The notes: generated by a model not told the origin, from the letters alone. Shown: positions 6,235-14,766, counted from the first letter of the stretch. The stretch: 18,268 bases of DNA from Bacteroides sp. (GCA_014801595.1 JAAVDV010000038.1:1-18268), one strand, 5' to 3'. Numbers and translations: made by a program.

Positions 6235-9200
6235 ATGCGCAAGTCTTTACTGTTCACACTACTGCTGACGACTGCCGCATCCGTCTACGCCTGGGAAATC
6301 TCCCCTCAGCAGGCTCTGGCCGCCGCCGGAGATTTCCTGAATTCAGGCAGTCGGGCCAAAGTGGCCCCTTCGCTTCAGAAGCCGGATGATTCAAGCGGCC
6401 ACAATCCCTATTACGTATTCAACACCGATGGTCGGCATGGATTCGTCATCATCTCGGGAGATGACCGCGCCCCAAAGGTGCTCGGTTACTCCGAGACAGG
6501 CTCCATCGATCCCGCCAATCTTCCACCGCAACTAAAGGCAATCCTTGACAATCTCGGAGAGCGTGTCCGGACGTTGCCCGAAGCTCCACACCCCTCCTGG
6601 TCGATGGAACTCAGCGCAAGCTCTGATGAGGGCGTGCTGATTCCTACCGCCAACTGGGGCCAAACCTATCCCTATAATGCCGAGTGTCCCGTTGTAGATG
6701 GCGAGCCCACGCTCACCGGTTGCGTCGCCACAGCCATGGCTATCGTGATGAAGCATCACAATTGGCCCGAAAACTATGATTGGAGCGCCATGCCGATGAA
6801 TACCGAAGAGGATCCCTTGGACTATGAAAAGGATTCTCCGGAACTCGCTCGCCTGATGCACGATGCCGGCGAGGCTGTCTTCATGAAATATGATCCTGTG
6901 GAAAGCGGCGCATATCTTGACTGGATAGGCCACCGCATGCAGTATGTATTCCATTATTCCCCGGAATGTCAGTATCTCGGTTGGGAAAACTACGGATTGG
7001 ATACCTGGGAATCCATGCTCAAAAGTAATCTCGACAAGGGGAATCCTGTAATCTATGACGGATATGGCACAGGAGGTCACCACGCTTTCGTGATTGACGG
7101 TTATACCGGCGATAATTATCACGTCAACTGGGGTTGGCACGGTATGGCGAACGGTTACTTCCCCCTCATGGATCTCACCCCATTCGAGTACGAGAACTTC
7201 TCCGAACATCAGGGAATGGTCATCAATATCGAGCCTGACCCTGAGATGCGCGAGTACTCGGAATGTTTCGTAGACTATGGATATCTCTGGGCCGTGGGCG
7301 CAAACCGCATGGCAGCCGAGATGAACGTCAGCGTAAGCGATATCGAGACCGGCAAACCCTTCAATCTCATCAATTCTGCAATCACGGTGACGGCAGGATT
7401 CGAAGGCCTTGTAGGTGTGGCGATCGTTGACAAAGATGAGAATATCAAGGAGGTGCTGAGAACACATTATATCTCCAGCTATCAGTCTTGGGATAACACC
7501 TACTCCACAACCAACACCTCAATCTCCTATTATAATCTTATCCCCTCCTGCAAGATTGATTCCACGGATCGTCTTCAACTTGTCTCCAAGCATGACAAGG
7601 ACGCAGATTTCAAACTGATGCTCGGCACAATGGAATGGGCCTCATCCATCCCCGTCACCGGAAATACACCCCTCACCGCAACCGTCACATTTGATATCGG
7701 GGAAGGGATAGAATGCAGATACTTTGCAGAGAACTCCGATAGCGAATGGATAGATCTCGCTCCCGGCAAGACTCTTGTAGACGCTCTTATCGGAGAAAGA
7801 TACTCAATCTCCTTCACTAAGAACGATCCGGATGGCGAGGATCCGATGCATCTCGCTCTGCATGGCAAGATGTATAGCGGCGACGATGAGTATTGGACAG
7901 GACATGAGCCTAAGTCTATAGGATTCGGTATCTTTGCGCCTGAAAACAGCGTCGAAATCAACTTAATCCACCTTACGGAAGACGCGGTTCATCTCGATAC
8001 GGCAGGCACACTCTCTGAAAAAATCGATTCTGCCTCGGCGTTCACTCTCGGCAATCTCACAATCACCGGTAAAATGAACGCAAAAGATTTCTGGTTCCTG
8101 CGTGACAATTGCGCAAATCTGACCACACTTGACCTGGCCGAAGTCACCATTGAGGAGTTTACCGGTGGTGATGGTGAGTGGGTATGGGATGATATGCTCC
8201 ATCCCGCCAACGCGATTCCATACCGTGCCCTCGTCGGGCTCGCGAACCTCTCCGATCTCACCCTCCCGCGTAATCTTGAATCAATAGAAGGATTCTCCAT
8301 GCAGGGGATGAATCTGACATCCTTGAGTGTCCCTGCCGGAGTCAAAAAAATAGGTCGGGACGTATTCTATTGTAACTTTAACCTTGAAGCTATCGAGCTC
8401 CTGAGTCCGGAGGTTGTGGAGATAGGATACCCGGCCTTCGACTTCACCAAGTGTCCTGAAAACGGTGTGCTTTTCGTACCCGAAGGTCTTGCTGATGATT
8501 ACGCCTCGGCTGAAATCTGGAAAGACTTCGGAAAAATTGTGGAGAGAGAGATGCCGAATCCTCTGAAGTTCACCACCACGATTGATAATATTATCTATGA
8601 TTGTTATGTCGATGAAGCAAAGATAACCGGTTGGGAGGGGGCTCCCGTCAATGTCGTGATTCCTGAAACCATCTCCGCGAATGGCGACTCCTACACGGTT
8701 ACATCAATTTCAGATTTCGCCTTCGAACAGTGCAGCACACTTGAATCCATCAAAATGCCGGATACTATAAAGAAAATCGGTATATACGCATTCCAATCGT
8801 GCCGGAATCTCAAGGAGATCGCACTGAGCGATAATCTTGAGGAGATTGAAATGGGCACATTCTGTGATTGCACCAGTCTTGAGGAATTCACAATCGGACC
8901 GAATATAAAATACATTGACGGAGGCGCTCTTTTATACACCGGACTCAAAAGCCTCTTTATTCCCAAGACATTGCTTGTAAGATCTCCCGGAAGTGTATTC
9001 AACGGTCTGCCCGAACTCGATGAATTTGTAGTCGAGGAGGGTAACGAGTATTTCTCTGCTATAGACGGCAATCTATATAGAATCTCCGAACGAGGGTTGT
9101 CTCTTGAAGCAGTCGCAGGCAAGAAATCCGGCACGCTTATTCTTCCCGACGTATGCCGTGAGGTGATGGCAGGGGCTTTGGCTGCAAGCCGGATTGAGCG

Positions 9201-10038
9201 ATTGATTCTGAACGATGGCTTGGAATCTCTTGTATCTAACAGCATCAGAGACACACAACATCTGAAGCACATTTCTATTCCCAAATCAGTGAGGATGCTG
9301 GAAGATGCAATAGCATATTGCTGGGAATTGGAGAGTATCGAGTTCCGAGGCAAGCCGCAGTCATTTTCCCATATAATCAACGGTTGTCCGAAGCTACAGC
9401 ACGTCTACATCAATGCGCCGGAGGAGAATGTTTCTCTTGACGGACTGTTTGCCGATGACTACGAGAATCTTAACATTTTCTCGCCGACACTCGATAAGGG
9501 ATTCGAATATGGCGGCTCGCATACTCTGTTTATCCCCGGAGGATGCTCCGACAATTACGCTTCCTCCTCCACCGCGGAGCTTAAGGAAATGTGGAAATAC
9601 GTCATCAACCGCCGCAACAATTACATCGCTGTCATTCCCTCCGATGATGTCACGATCAATACGGTGACAATCAATGGCCGCACGGCCACGCCCCTGAAGG
9701 AGAATAGCAATTGCTATCCCATTGAGGAAATCATGACAGTCTCCGAAAATATTGATGCCGAACCCGAAGTGACAGTGGAGTTCACATTACATGGTCATCA
9801 GACTCTGACTACACATTACACCAAGGAATTCAATGCGACAATAGAGGATTCCGACCATGACATAATAACAGGAATCAATAAGATCGATGACTCATCGTTT
9901 GAATGCGTCAATGTATATAGCCTTGACGGCTCACTTATTCTCGTGAATGCCGACAAGGCCGCTCTCAGCCGACTTGAACCGGGTCTCTACATACTCGATT
10001 CAGGCTCAAAAATCACCAAAGTCATGATCAACCACTAA
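6235..10038 (+). CDS. secreted C10-family cysteine peptidase fused to BspA-type leucine-rich repeats
   Basis: This is a 1267-residue exported protein. Residues 1-19 are a Sec signal peptide with likely cleavage after VYA. Residues ~20-120 resemble the propeptide of C10 (streptopain/interpain) peptidases, including YYVFNTDGRHGFVIISGDDRAPKVLGY. The catalytic Cys is C163 (TLTGCVATAMA) and the catalytic His is H283 (GGHHAFVIDGY). NWGW at 298-301 supplies the usual Asn and Trp, so the active site looks complete. From about 610 come LRR_5/BspA-like repeats with units such as FAFEQCSTLESIKMPDTIKKIG. Linkers typical of these arrays (VPEGLADDYASAEIWKDF, IPGGCSDNYASS) lie near 748 and 1097. The last ~60 residues (VYSLDGSLI ... 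GLYIL ... KVMI) look like a type IX secretion sorting tail. It probably degrades or binds proteins at the cell surface; the substrate is unknown. Confidence 0.92.
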   Translation: MRKSLLFTLLLTTAASVYAWEISPQQALAAAGDFLNSGSRAKVAPSLQKPDDSSGHNPYYVFNTDGRHGFVIISGDDRAPKVLGYSETGSIDPANLPPQLKAILDNLGERVRTLPEAPHPSWSMELSASSDEGVLIPTANWGQTYPYNAECPVVDGEPTLTGCVATAMAIVMKHHNWPENYDWSAMPMNTEEDPLDYEKDSPELARLMHDAGEAVFMKYDPVESGAYLDWIGHRMQYVFHYSPECQYLGWENYGLDTWESMLKSNLDKGNPVIYDGYGTGGHHAFVIDGYTGDNYHVNWGWHGMANGYFPLMDLTPFEYENFSEHQGMVINIEPDPEMREYSECFVDYGYLWAVGANRMAAEMNVSVSDIETGKPFNLINSAITVTAGFEGLVGVAIVDKDENIKEVLRTHYISSYQSWDNTYSTTNTSISYYNLIPSCKIDSTDRLQLVSKHDKDADFKLMLGTMEWASSIPVTGNTPLTATVTFDIGEGIECRYFAENSDSEWIDLAPGKTLVDALIGERYSISFTKNDPDGEDPMHLALHGKMYSGDDEYWTGHEPKSIGFGIFAPENSVEINLIHLTEDAVHLDTAGTLSEKIDSASAFTLGNLTITGKMNAKDFWFLRDNCANLTTLDLAEVTIEEFTGGDGEWVWDDMLHPANAIPYRALVGLANLSDLTLPRNLESIEGFSMQGMNLTSLSVPAGVKKIGRDVFYCNFNLEAIELLSPEVVEIGYPAFDFTKCPENGVLFVPEGLADDYASAEIWKDFGKIVEREMPNPLKFTTTIDNIIYDCYVDEAKITGWEGAPVNVVIPETISANGDSYTVTSISDFAFEQCSTLESIKMPDTIKKIGIYAFQSCRNLKEIALSDNLEEIEMGTFCDCTSLEEFTIGPNIKYIDGGALLYTGLKSLFIPKTLLVRSPGSVFNGLPELDEFVVEEGNEYFSAIDGNLYRISERGLSLEAVAGKKSGTLILPDVCREVMAGALAASRIERLILNDGLESLVSNSIRDTQHLKHISIPKSVRMLEDAIAYCWELESIEFRGKPQSFSHIINGCPKLQHVYINAPEENVSLDGLFADDYENLNIFSPTLDKGFEYGGSHTLFIPGGCSDNYASSSTAELKEMWKYVINRRNNYIAVIPSDDVTINTVTINGRTATPLKENSNCYPIEEIMTVSENIDAEPEVTVEFTLHGHQTLTTHYTKEFNATIEDSDHDIITGINKIDDSSFECVNVYSLDGSLILVNADKAALSRLEPGLYILDSGSKITKVMINH

Positions 10039-10068
10039 CCTTGACCAATCATATATTTTGATCGAAAG

Positions 10069-10100
10069 AGTGGGGGGACGCCGTGCGGCATCCCCCCACT
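10069..10100. terminator. bidirectional terminator between convergent genes
   Basis: AGTGGGGGGA (10069-10078) pairs perfectly with TCCCCCCACT (10091-10100). Inside, GCC/GGC closes a GTGC loop after one mismatch. The hairpin lies between the stops of the + strand peptidase gene and the - strand DUF6155 gene, where one structure can serve both. T-tracts are short on each side (TATCATTTT on +, CTCTTTCGAT on -). Confidence 0.8.
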
Positions 10101-10131
10101 TATCATTTTGAAAAATAGAAACAATCTACAG

Positions 10132-10647
10132 TTACCGTCGCCGCCATCCCCACCTCCGGGGGGCATGTTCCTCCTGATAATTCTCCAACGCCTCCACCCT
10201 GCTTTGAAGGCGCTCGATCCGGATTCCGTAGAGAGGCTCAAGCTCGTGAGATTCCACATACAGTGTGGCTTCGTTAAGGTATTTACGAAGGCTCGTGCGG
10301 TAAGCCACGCGCCGGTAGCGCACTTCCAGCCAATCAGCCATACGCTCTGCGGTATAAATAAGCAGGTCGGCCACTCTCTCCGGCTCAAAACATATACTCA
10401 TGAAGTCTTTTATGAGCTTGTTGATTGTCGGTAATGACAGGGCGCGGCGCGACACCCCCTGTGGAGTGAAGAATTGCCGGTCAACCAACTTTTCCACTCG
10501 CTCCAGCTCTTTCCCGGCATCGGGATCAATCCAATATTCAAGATATTCCTTGGCCTCCTTGCGCGCGTCGTAAAGTTCGGTGACCATCGTGATAATCTCC
10601 TCCTTATCGAGAGCGGCAAGAGCCTTCTTCAATTTTGCCTTCGACAC
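10132..10647 (-). CDS. DUF6155 family protein
   Basis: This is a 171-residue, highly charged, mostly helical cytoplasmic protein without a signal peptide. The N-terminus MSKAKLKKALAALDKEEIITMVTELYDARKEAKEYLEYWIDP matches the DUF6155 family as I remember it in Bacteroidetes; no function is known. It ends in an Arg/Trp-rich tail, RRWGWRRR, which suggests nucleic-acid or membrane contact but is too short to interpret. It starts with GTG (10645-10647), 24 bases after the spmAB-like gene in the direction of transcription, so it is probably the last gene of the trpS-metal-transport cluster. The bidirectional hairpin at 10069-10100 would end the transcript. Confidence 0.75.
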   Translation of the reverse strand: MSKAKLKKALAALDKEEIITMVTELYDARKEAKEYLEYWIDPDAGKELERVEKLVDRQFFTPQGVSRRALSLPTINKLIKDFMSICFEPERVADLLIYTAERMADWLEVRYRRVAYRTSLRKYLNEATLYVESHELEPLYGIRIERLQSRVEALENYQEEHAPRRWGWRRR

Positions 10648-10671
10648 TTTTTCAGATTTTTATGTTCAACA

Positions 10672-11901
10672 CTATCCCCAGAAGAGATATGCCACAAGCA
10701 CCGCCGCCACCGCGCCGGTGATGTCGGCCAACAATGCGTATCCGGCGGCATAGCGGGTCTTGCTGACCCCTACCGCCCCGAAATAAACGGCGAGAATATA
10801 GAATGTGGTATCCGTGCTGCCGCGTACGGCTGCCGCGAGTTTGCTGACAAAGGCATCCGCTCCCTGAGTATTCATGACATCGAGCATCATGGCGCAGGAT
10901 CCGCTCCCGCTCAATGGCTTCATGAGCATAGTGGGCAACGCACCTACCCAGCGGGTATCGCCTCCGAGCAGGGCGACGAGGCTCTCCACCCAACCGGTGA
11001 AAACATCAAGCGCGCCGCTCGCACGGAACATCCCTATGGCCACCAATATGGCGACAAGATAAGGTATGATGGTGACGGCGGTCTTGAAGCCCTCTTTTGC
11101 TCCCTCGATGAATACGTCGTAAACCTTGATTCTTTTCCTTACGCCTGCACCGATAAAGAGCATTATGACGGAGAACAGTATAAGATTAGCTCCGAATGTG
11201 CTATATACCTGCACCTTATCGGCCGGAAGCGAGCTGAAGAACCAGGCCACACCACCCACGAGCAGGGCTATCCCCGCGAGCCATGAACATAGCACCGCGT
11301 CAAGGCGTATACGCTGGCGGACACATAGGGCGAGGAGCCCTACGAGCGTGGCGATGCCGGTAGCGACAAGTATCGGAATGAATATGTCGCTGGGATTTGA
11401 GGCTCCACCCTGCGCGCGGTACATCATTATGCTTACCGGAATCAGGCATAACCCTGAACTGTTGAGCACGAGGAACATGATCATCGCGTCGGTGGCGGTA
11501 TCCTTGTGAGGATTGAGTGACTGCATCTCCTGCATCGCCCTCAATCCCATCGGGGTGGCGGCGTTGTCAAGTCCGAGCATATTGGCCGAGACATTCATAA
11601 AAATCGCCCCCATCGCCGGATGGTTACGCGGTATGCCGGGGAACAGGCGGCTGAAAAATGGGGCCACAAGGCGACTCATGGACTCGATCACGCCGGCACG
11701 CTCCCCGATTTTCATTATGCCCATCCAGAGGGCGAGCACACCCGTCAGACCAAGAGAAATCTCGAATGCGAAGGCTGCCTGCGAGAAGGAGGAATTCATG
11801 ATATCGCTCCATATCTGCAGATTGCCATCGAATATTGTGCTGCCCAATGCCATAAGGAAAGCTATGGCGAAGAAGGCGATCCAGATCCAGTTGAGTATCA
11901 T
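10672..11901 (-). CDS. fused SpmA-SpmB-like membrane protein (nucleoside-recognition/Gate domains)
   Basis: This 409-residue inner-membrane protein has about ten hydrophobic segments. The N-terminal half matches SpmA: IWSDIMNSSFSQAAFAFEISLGLTG, NHPAMGAIFMNVSANMLGLDNAATPMGLRAM, and MFLVLNSSGLCLIP. The C-terminal half matches SpmB: EGAKEGFKTAVTIIPYLVAI, and then PLSGSGSCAMMLDVM followed by GSTDTTFYILAVYFGAVGV. Each half carries a Gate (nucleoside-recognition) domain. In Bacillus the separate spmA and spmB genes affect spore-core dehydration; in non-sporing Bacteroidetes the fused form has no settled role. Its ATG overlaps the stop of the ZnuC-like ATPase gene by 4 nt (11898-11901), a sign of tight coupling. 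Transport of a small solute is plausible, but the substrate is not deducible. Confidence 0.9.
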   Translation of the reverse strand: MILNWIWIAFFAIAFLMALGSTIFDGNLQIWSDIMNSSFSQAAFAFEISLGLTGVLALWMGIMKIGERAGVIESMSRLVAPFFSRLFPGIPRNHPAMGAIFMNVSANMLGLDNAATPMGLRAMQEMQSLNPHKDTATDAMIMFLVLNSSGLCLIPVSIMMYRAQGGASNPSDIFIPILVATGIATLVGLLALCVRQRIRLDAVLCSWLAGIALLVGGVAWFFSSLPADKVQVYSTFGANLILFSVIMLFIGAGVRKRIKVYDVFIEGAKEGFKTAVTIIPYLVAILVAIGMFRASGALDVFTGWVESLVALLGGDTRWVGALPTMLMKPLSGSGSCAMMLDVMNTQGADAFVSKLAAAVRGSTDTTFYILAVYFGAVGVSKTRYAAGYALLADITGAVAAVLVAYLFWG

Positions 11902-12638
11902 CTGTCAATCTCGTTATCCTCACACCCCGGCACATAGTGATGCAGGGCATGGCAGGAATGAATTTTATGGTCGACTATCAAGTGGCGGTTGGCCATACGT
12001 GAGATAACCGACATCTCGTGGCTCACGAGCAAAATCGTAGTATGTCGGGCAAGATTCTCCACAATGGAATAGATGCGGTGTTCAAACTGTTTGTCGACAT
12101 ATGATAGAGGCTCGTCGAGGACAAGCACTTTCGGATCGGATATGACGGCGCGTGCGAGCAGCGTGCGCTGAAGCTGTCCACCCGACAGCATTCCTACCGA
12201 CTTGCCGAGATAGTCGTTGATGCCGCATAGGTCGGCGACATTGGCGAACCTCTCCTCCCATCCCGCAGGCAGCCGACCGAACCATCCCTGCCGCAAGCCC
12301 GACAGCACGGTATCGCGGACTGTTATCGGGAACTTAGTGTCGATTTTGCTTTTCTGAGGAAGGTAGCCGATATGCAATCTTTTTACGGGAACTCCGTCAT
12401 GCAGATAGGTCACACGGCCACGCGTGGGCTTGAGCAATTGCAACAATACTCGCAGCAGCGTGGTCTTACCTCCTCCGTTAGGACCGGATATGGCCATAAA
12501 ATCCCCCTCACGCACCGAGAGATCGACATCATCGAGCACTACCTTATGGTCAAACTCGACGGTGATGTGATCGAGCCGGATGATTTCAGGATGCTCCGAT
12601 GCCTCGTGGTTATGATCGTGATTGTTATGATGTGTCAT
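11898..12638 (-). CDS. ZnuC-like metal ABC transporter ATP-binding protein
   Basis: This is a 246-residue ABC ATPase. The Walker A is GPNGGGKTT (52-60), the Q-loop Gln is in YLPQK (Q95), the signature is LSGGQ (151-155), Walker B is VLVLDEP with D175 and E176, and the switch His is H207 (LLVSHE). Sequence style (GYLPQKSKIDTKFPITVRDTVLSGL) is that of the Zn/Mn uptake family (ZnuC/MntB). The first 16 residues hold six His (H3, H4, H7, H9, H11, H16), and the C-terminus is also His/Cys-rich (HSCHALHHYVPGC). Both are possible metal-binding tails. The gene overlaps the binding-protein gene by 4 nt upstream and the spmAB fusion by 4 nt downstream. No permease gene is present in the cluster. The metal is inferred from the family and the partner. 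Confidence 0.92.
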   Translation of the reverse strand: MTHHNNHDHNHEASEHPEIIRLDHITVEFDHKVVLDDVDLSVREGDFMAISGPNGGGKTTLLRVLLQLLKPTRGRVTYLHDGVPVKRLHIGYLPQKSKIDTKFPITVRDTVLSGLRQGWFGRLPAGWEERFANVADLCGINDYLGKSVGMLSGGQLQRTLLARAVISDPKVLVLDEPLSYVDKQFEHRIYSIVENLARHTTILLVSHEMSVISRMANRHLIVDHKIHSCHALHHYVPGCEDNEIDR

Positions 12639-13588
12639 TGAATAAGATTCTTGGTGACTCCCTCTATCTGCTCCGCGAAATCCGCCCCGTTCATATTGAC
12701 GGGATAGGCCTTTATCCCGAGCGATTCGGCTATTTCCTCCGCCCGGGCTGCGGATTGCCCCTGTTCATAGAACAACGCAATTGGATTTGAATCCGCTGCA
12801 AGCTCAAGCCTCTCCATGAGTTGACGCGGAGATGCCTCCTTGCCATCCATTTCCAACGGAATCTGGGTCAACCCGTAGTCGCGTGCATAGTAGCTCAAAG
12901 ATGGATGCATGACCACGAATACCCCCTTCCCTCGCACATCGGCGGCGGCGAGTCGGCCGGCTGTTTCGGCATAACATGCGGCGAAGTCGGTCTGAAGTTC
13001 CGACATATTCCTCAGATAGCATTGCGCCGCCTCCGTGTCTCCGCTCTCAGCCGCACGCTGCGCCATCGCCTGACCGATGTTTTTCGCTATGACGACAGCA
13101 TTCTCCCAACTTGACAACAGATGCGGGTCTCCCGCCTGATGCGCGTCGGATTCAGCATGTCCATGACAATCAGCTTCCGTATGATCATGATGCGCCGACT
13201 GTTCGGATGCGTTGGCTATGCCGTGGGTATGCATGATAAGGTCGATTCCCTCGCTCAAATCTATGGTCCTGAGCGAAGGGTAATTCGAGCTGATTCTCTC
13301 CCCTACCTGAGTTTCAAACCCTACGGAATTGGTCGTGAGGTATAGATCGGCACGCTCAAGAGCTTTCATCGTGCGCATATCCGGATCAAACATTTCAGGG
13401 TCGCTCCCCGAGGGAAGCAGAGCCACAACCTCATAATCGTCGCCGACAATCCGCTCCACAATCCATTTATATGATTCGAAACTGACTGCGACCACCGGTC
13501 GGCCGGAATCTTCATGCCGACATGAACACAAAAGGAGCAGCAGGACACCGAGTGCCTGCCACACCTTATATATCTTGCAATCCTTCAC
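12635..13588 (-). CDS. ZnuA-like metal-binding lipoprotein of an ABC transporter
   Basis: This is a cluster-9-type Zn/Mn solute-binding protein. I prefer the GTG at 13588, ten bases after the trpS stop. It gives 317 residues with a short signal sequence, MKDCKIYKVWQALGVLLLLLC, and a lipidation Cys at 21 or 23. The same frame opens farther upstream (GTG 13660, ATG 13633), but those starts lie inside trpS and bury the signal peptide. Expected metal ligands are H156 (GDPH) and H228 (VMHPSLSYYARDYGL). The first ligand position, usually His in GSDPHxxEP, is Glu65 here (GSDPEMFDP). A His-rich loop at about 120-156 has nine His. GKEASPRQL near the end is a family block. The start of the ATPase gene overlaps its stop by 4 nt. 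Zinc is the likely substrate; manganese is possible. Confidence 0.88.
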   Translation of the reverse strand: MKDCKIYKVWQALGVLLLLLCSCRHEDSGRPVVAVSFESYKWIVERIVGDDYEVVALLPSGSDPEMFDPDMRTMKALERADLYLTTNSVGFETQVGERISSNYPSLRTIDLSEGIDLIMHTHGIANASEQSAHHDHTEADCHGHAESDAHQAGDPHLLSSWENAVVIAKNIGQAMAQRAAESGDTEAAQCYLRNMSELQTDFAACYAETAGRLAAADVRGKGVFVVMHPSLSYYARDYGLTQIPLEMDGKEASPRQLMERLELAADSNPIALFYEQGQSAARAEEIAESLGIKAYPVNMNGADFAEQIEGVTKNLIQ

Positions 13589-13598
13589 CGATTGATAA

Positions 13599-14690
13599 TC
13601 AGATTTTACGGATTCCCATAATCTCACGCACATCCTTAAGCGTATCGGCCGCGAAAGCACGCGCGCGTTCTGCGCCCTGACGCACTACTTTCGACAGATA
13701 TTCGTCGTTGCTGCGGATATCGAGTATGCGCTCGCGTATCGGGAGCGTCACCTTAAGGATATCCTCGGCAAGCTGTTTCTTCATGTCGCCATAGCGTATG
13801 CTCATATCCGCATAAGCGTCGCGGTAATGCTTCACCACCTCGGGTTCGCTGACAAGCTCCATCAGGGTGAAGAGATTCTCCACGGGTTGGCTCGGCTTCT
13901 GATTGGGTTCCTTCGGACCCTCATCGGTGACGGCGCGCATCACCTTTTTGCGCAGGGTCTTCTCATCATCGATAAGATAGATGCAGTTACCCTCGCTCTT
14001 GCCCATCTTTCCCGAACCGTCGAGTCCCGGCACTTTCAGAGCCTCACCGCCGAAGTTAAAGTTGACGGGCTCGCCGAAGTAATCGACACCATAGAAGGAG
14101 TTGAAGCGACGGGCGAAACGGCGCGTAAGCTCAAGGTGCTGTTCCTGGTCCTTGCCGACAGGCACGAAATCGGCATGATGGATAAGTATGTCGACCGCCA
14201 TAAGGGTGGGATATGTAAGCAGACCCGCGTTTACCCGCGCCTGACTCTTCTCATTGCCGATTATCTCCTTTTCTATCTCATCTCCCTCTCCGGTGAGGCC
14301 GAGGGCCTTACGCGCCTTATCCTTGAAGGAGGCTGTGCGCATGAGTTCGCCGATTCCGACGTGCATATTGAGCAGAAGATACATCTCCGGTATTTCCGGC
14401 ACATCGCTCTGCACGTAGAGTGTGCTCTTTTCGGGGTCGAGCCCGGCGGCGAGATATTCGGCGAGTATGTTCTTCACACTCTCGTGGAGCTGCTTGGGAT
14501 CCGGATTCGTGGTCAGGGCGTGAAGGTCAGCGATGAAGAAGCGGCAATCATAATCATCCTGCATGCGCAGAAATTTGCTGAGGGCGCCATAGTAGTTGCC
14601 GAGATGGAGGTTTCCGGTGGAGCGGATGCCGCTCACAACGATTTTCTTCTTGTCGTCAGCCTGTGAAGGTGTATTGTTCTGGTCGGTCAT
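13599..14690 (-). CDS. trpS: tryptophanyl-tRNA synthetase
   Basis: This is a class Ic synthetase that charges tRNA-Trp. It has 363 residues, slightly longer than common bacterial TrpRS because of a polar N-terminal extension of about 16 residues. The first catalytic box is VVSGIRSTGNLHLGNYYGAL, with the HIGH motif as HLGN at 29-32. The second box is GKMGKSEGN, with KMGKS (228-232) in place of KMSKS, as is usual for TrpRS. Between them are FFIADLHALTT, VDILIHHADFVPVGKDQEQHLELTR and YPTLMA, all standard for substrate and dimer contacts. It is the first gene of the minus-strand cluster; the metal-binding lipoprotein starts ten bases after its stop. The 125-base gap to the divergent SGNH gene must hold its promoter, which I could not place. 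Confidence 0.98.
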   Translation of the reverse strand: MTDQNNTPSQADDKKKIVVSGIRSTGNLHLGNYYGALSKFLRMQDDYDCRFFIADLHALTTNPDPKQLHESVKNILAEYLAAGLDPEKSTLYVQSDVPEIPEMYLLLNMHVGIGELMRTASFKDKARKALGLTGEGDEIEKEIIGNEKSQARVNAGLLTYPTLMAVDILIHHADFVPVGKDQEQHLELTRRFARRFNSFYGVDYFGEPVNFNFGGEALKVPGLDGSGKMGKSEGNCIYLIDDEKTLRKKVMRAVTDEGPKEPNQKPSQPVENLFTLMELVSEPEVVKHYRDAYADMSIRYGDMKKQLAEDILKVTLPIRERILDIRSNDEYLSKVVRQGAERARAFAADTLKDVREIMGIRKI

Positions 14691-14758
14691 ATCTTGAGTC
14701 TGTTTCGTTTTTATCTGTATTTATACAATTGATAAACAAATGAGGAGGGGCAATTTGT

Positions 14759-14766
14759 TATATTTG
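14759..14766 (+). promoter_or_regulatory. -7 element (TATATTTG) upstream of the SGNH hydrolase gene
   Basis: TATATTTG followed by C fits the Bacteroidetes -7 box TAnnTTTG exactly and lies 49 bases before the ATG at 14816. No TTTG is found at the expected 19-21 bases upstream, so only half of the promoter is supported. Transcription would start near 14772. Confidence 0.45.

Noticed and set aside
6532..7467. 311-codon open frame on the minus strand opposite the C10 peptidase domain
   Set aside because: It lies wholly inside the catalytic region of a well-supported gene and shows no recognisable motif or signal sequence. It is a composition artefact.
12635..13660. Longer version of the metal-binding lipoprotein starting inside trpS
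   Set aside because: It adds 24 residues before the signal peptide, encoded by bases that overlap or border the end of trpS. A GTG ten bases after the trpS stop gives a normal lipoprotein signal.
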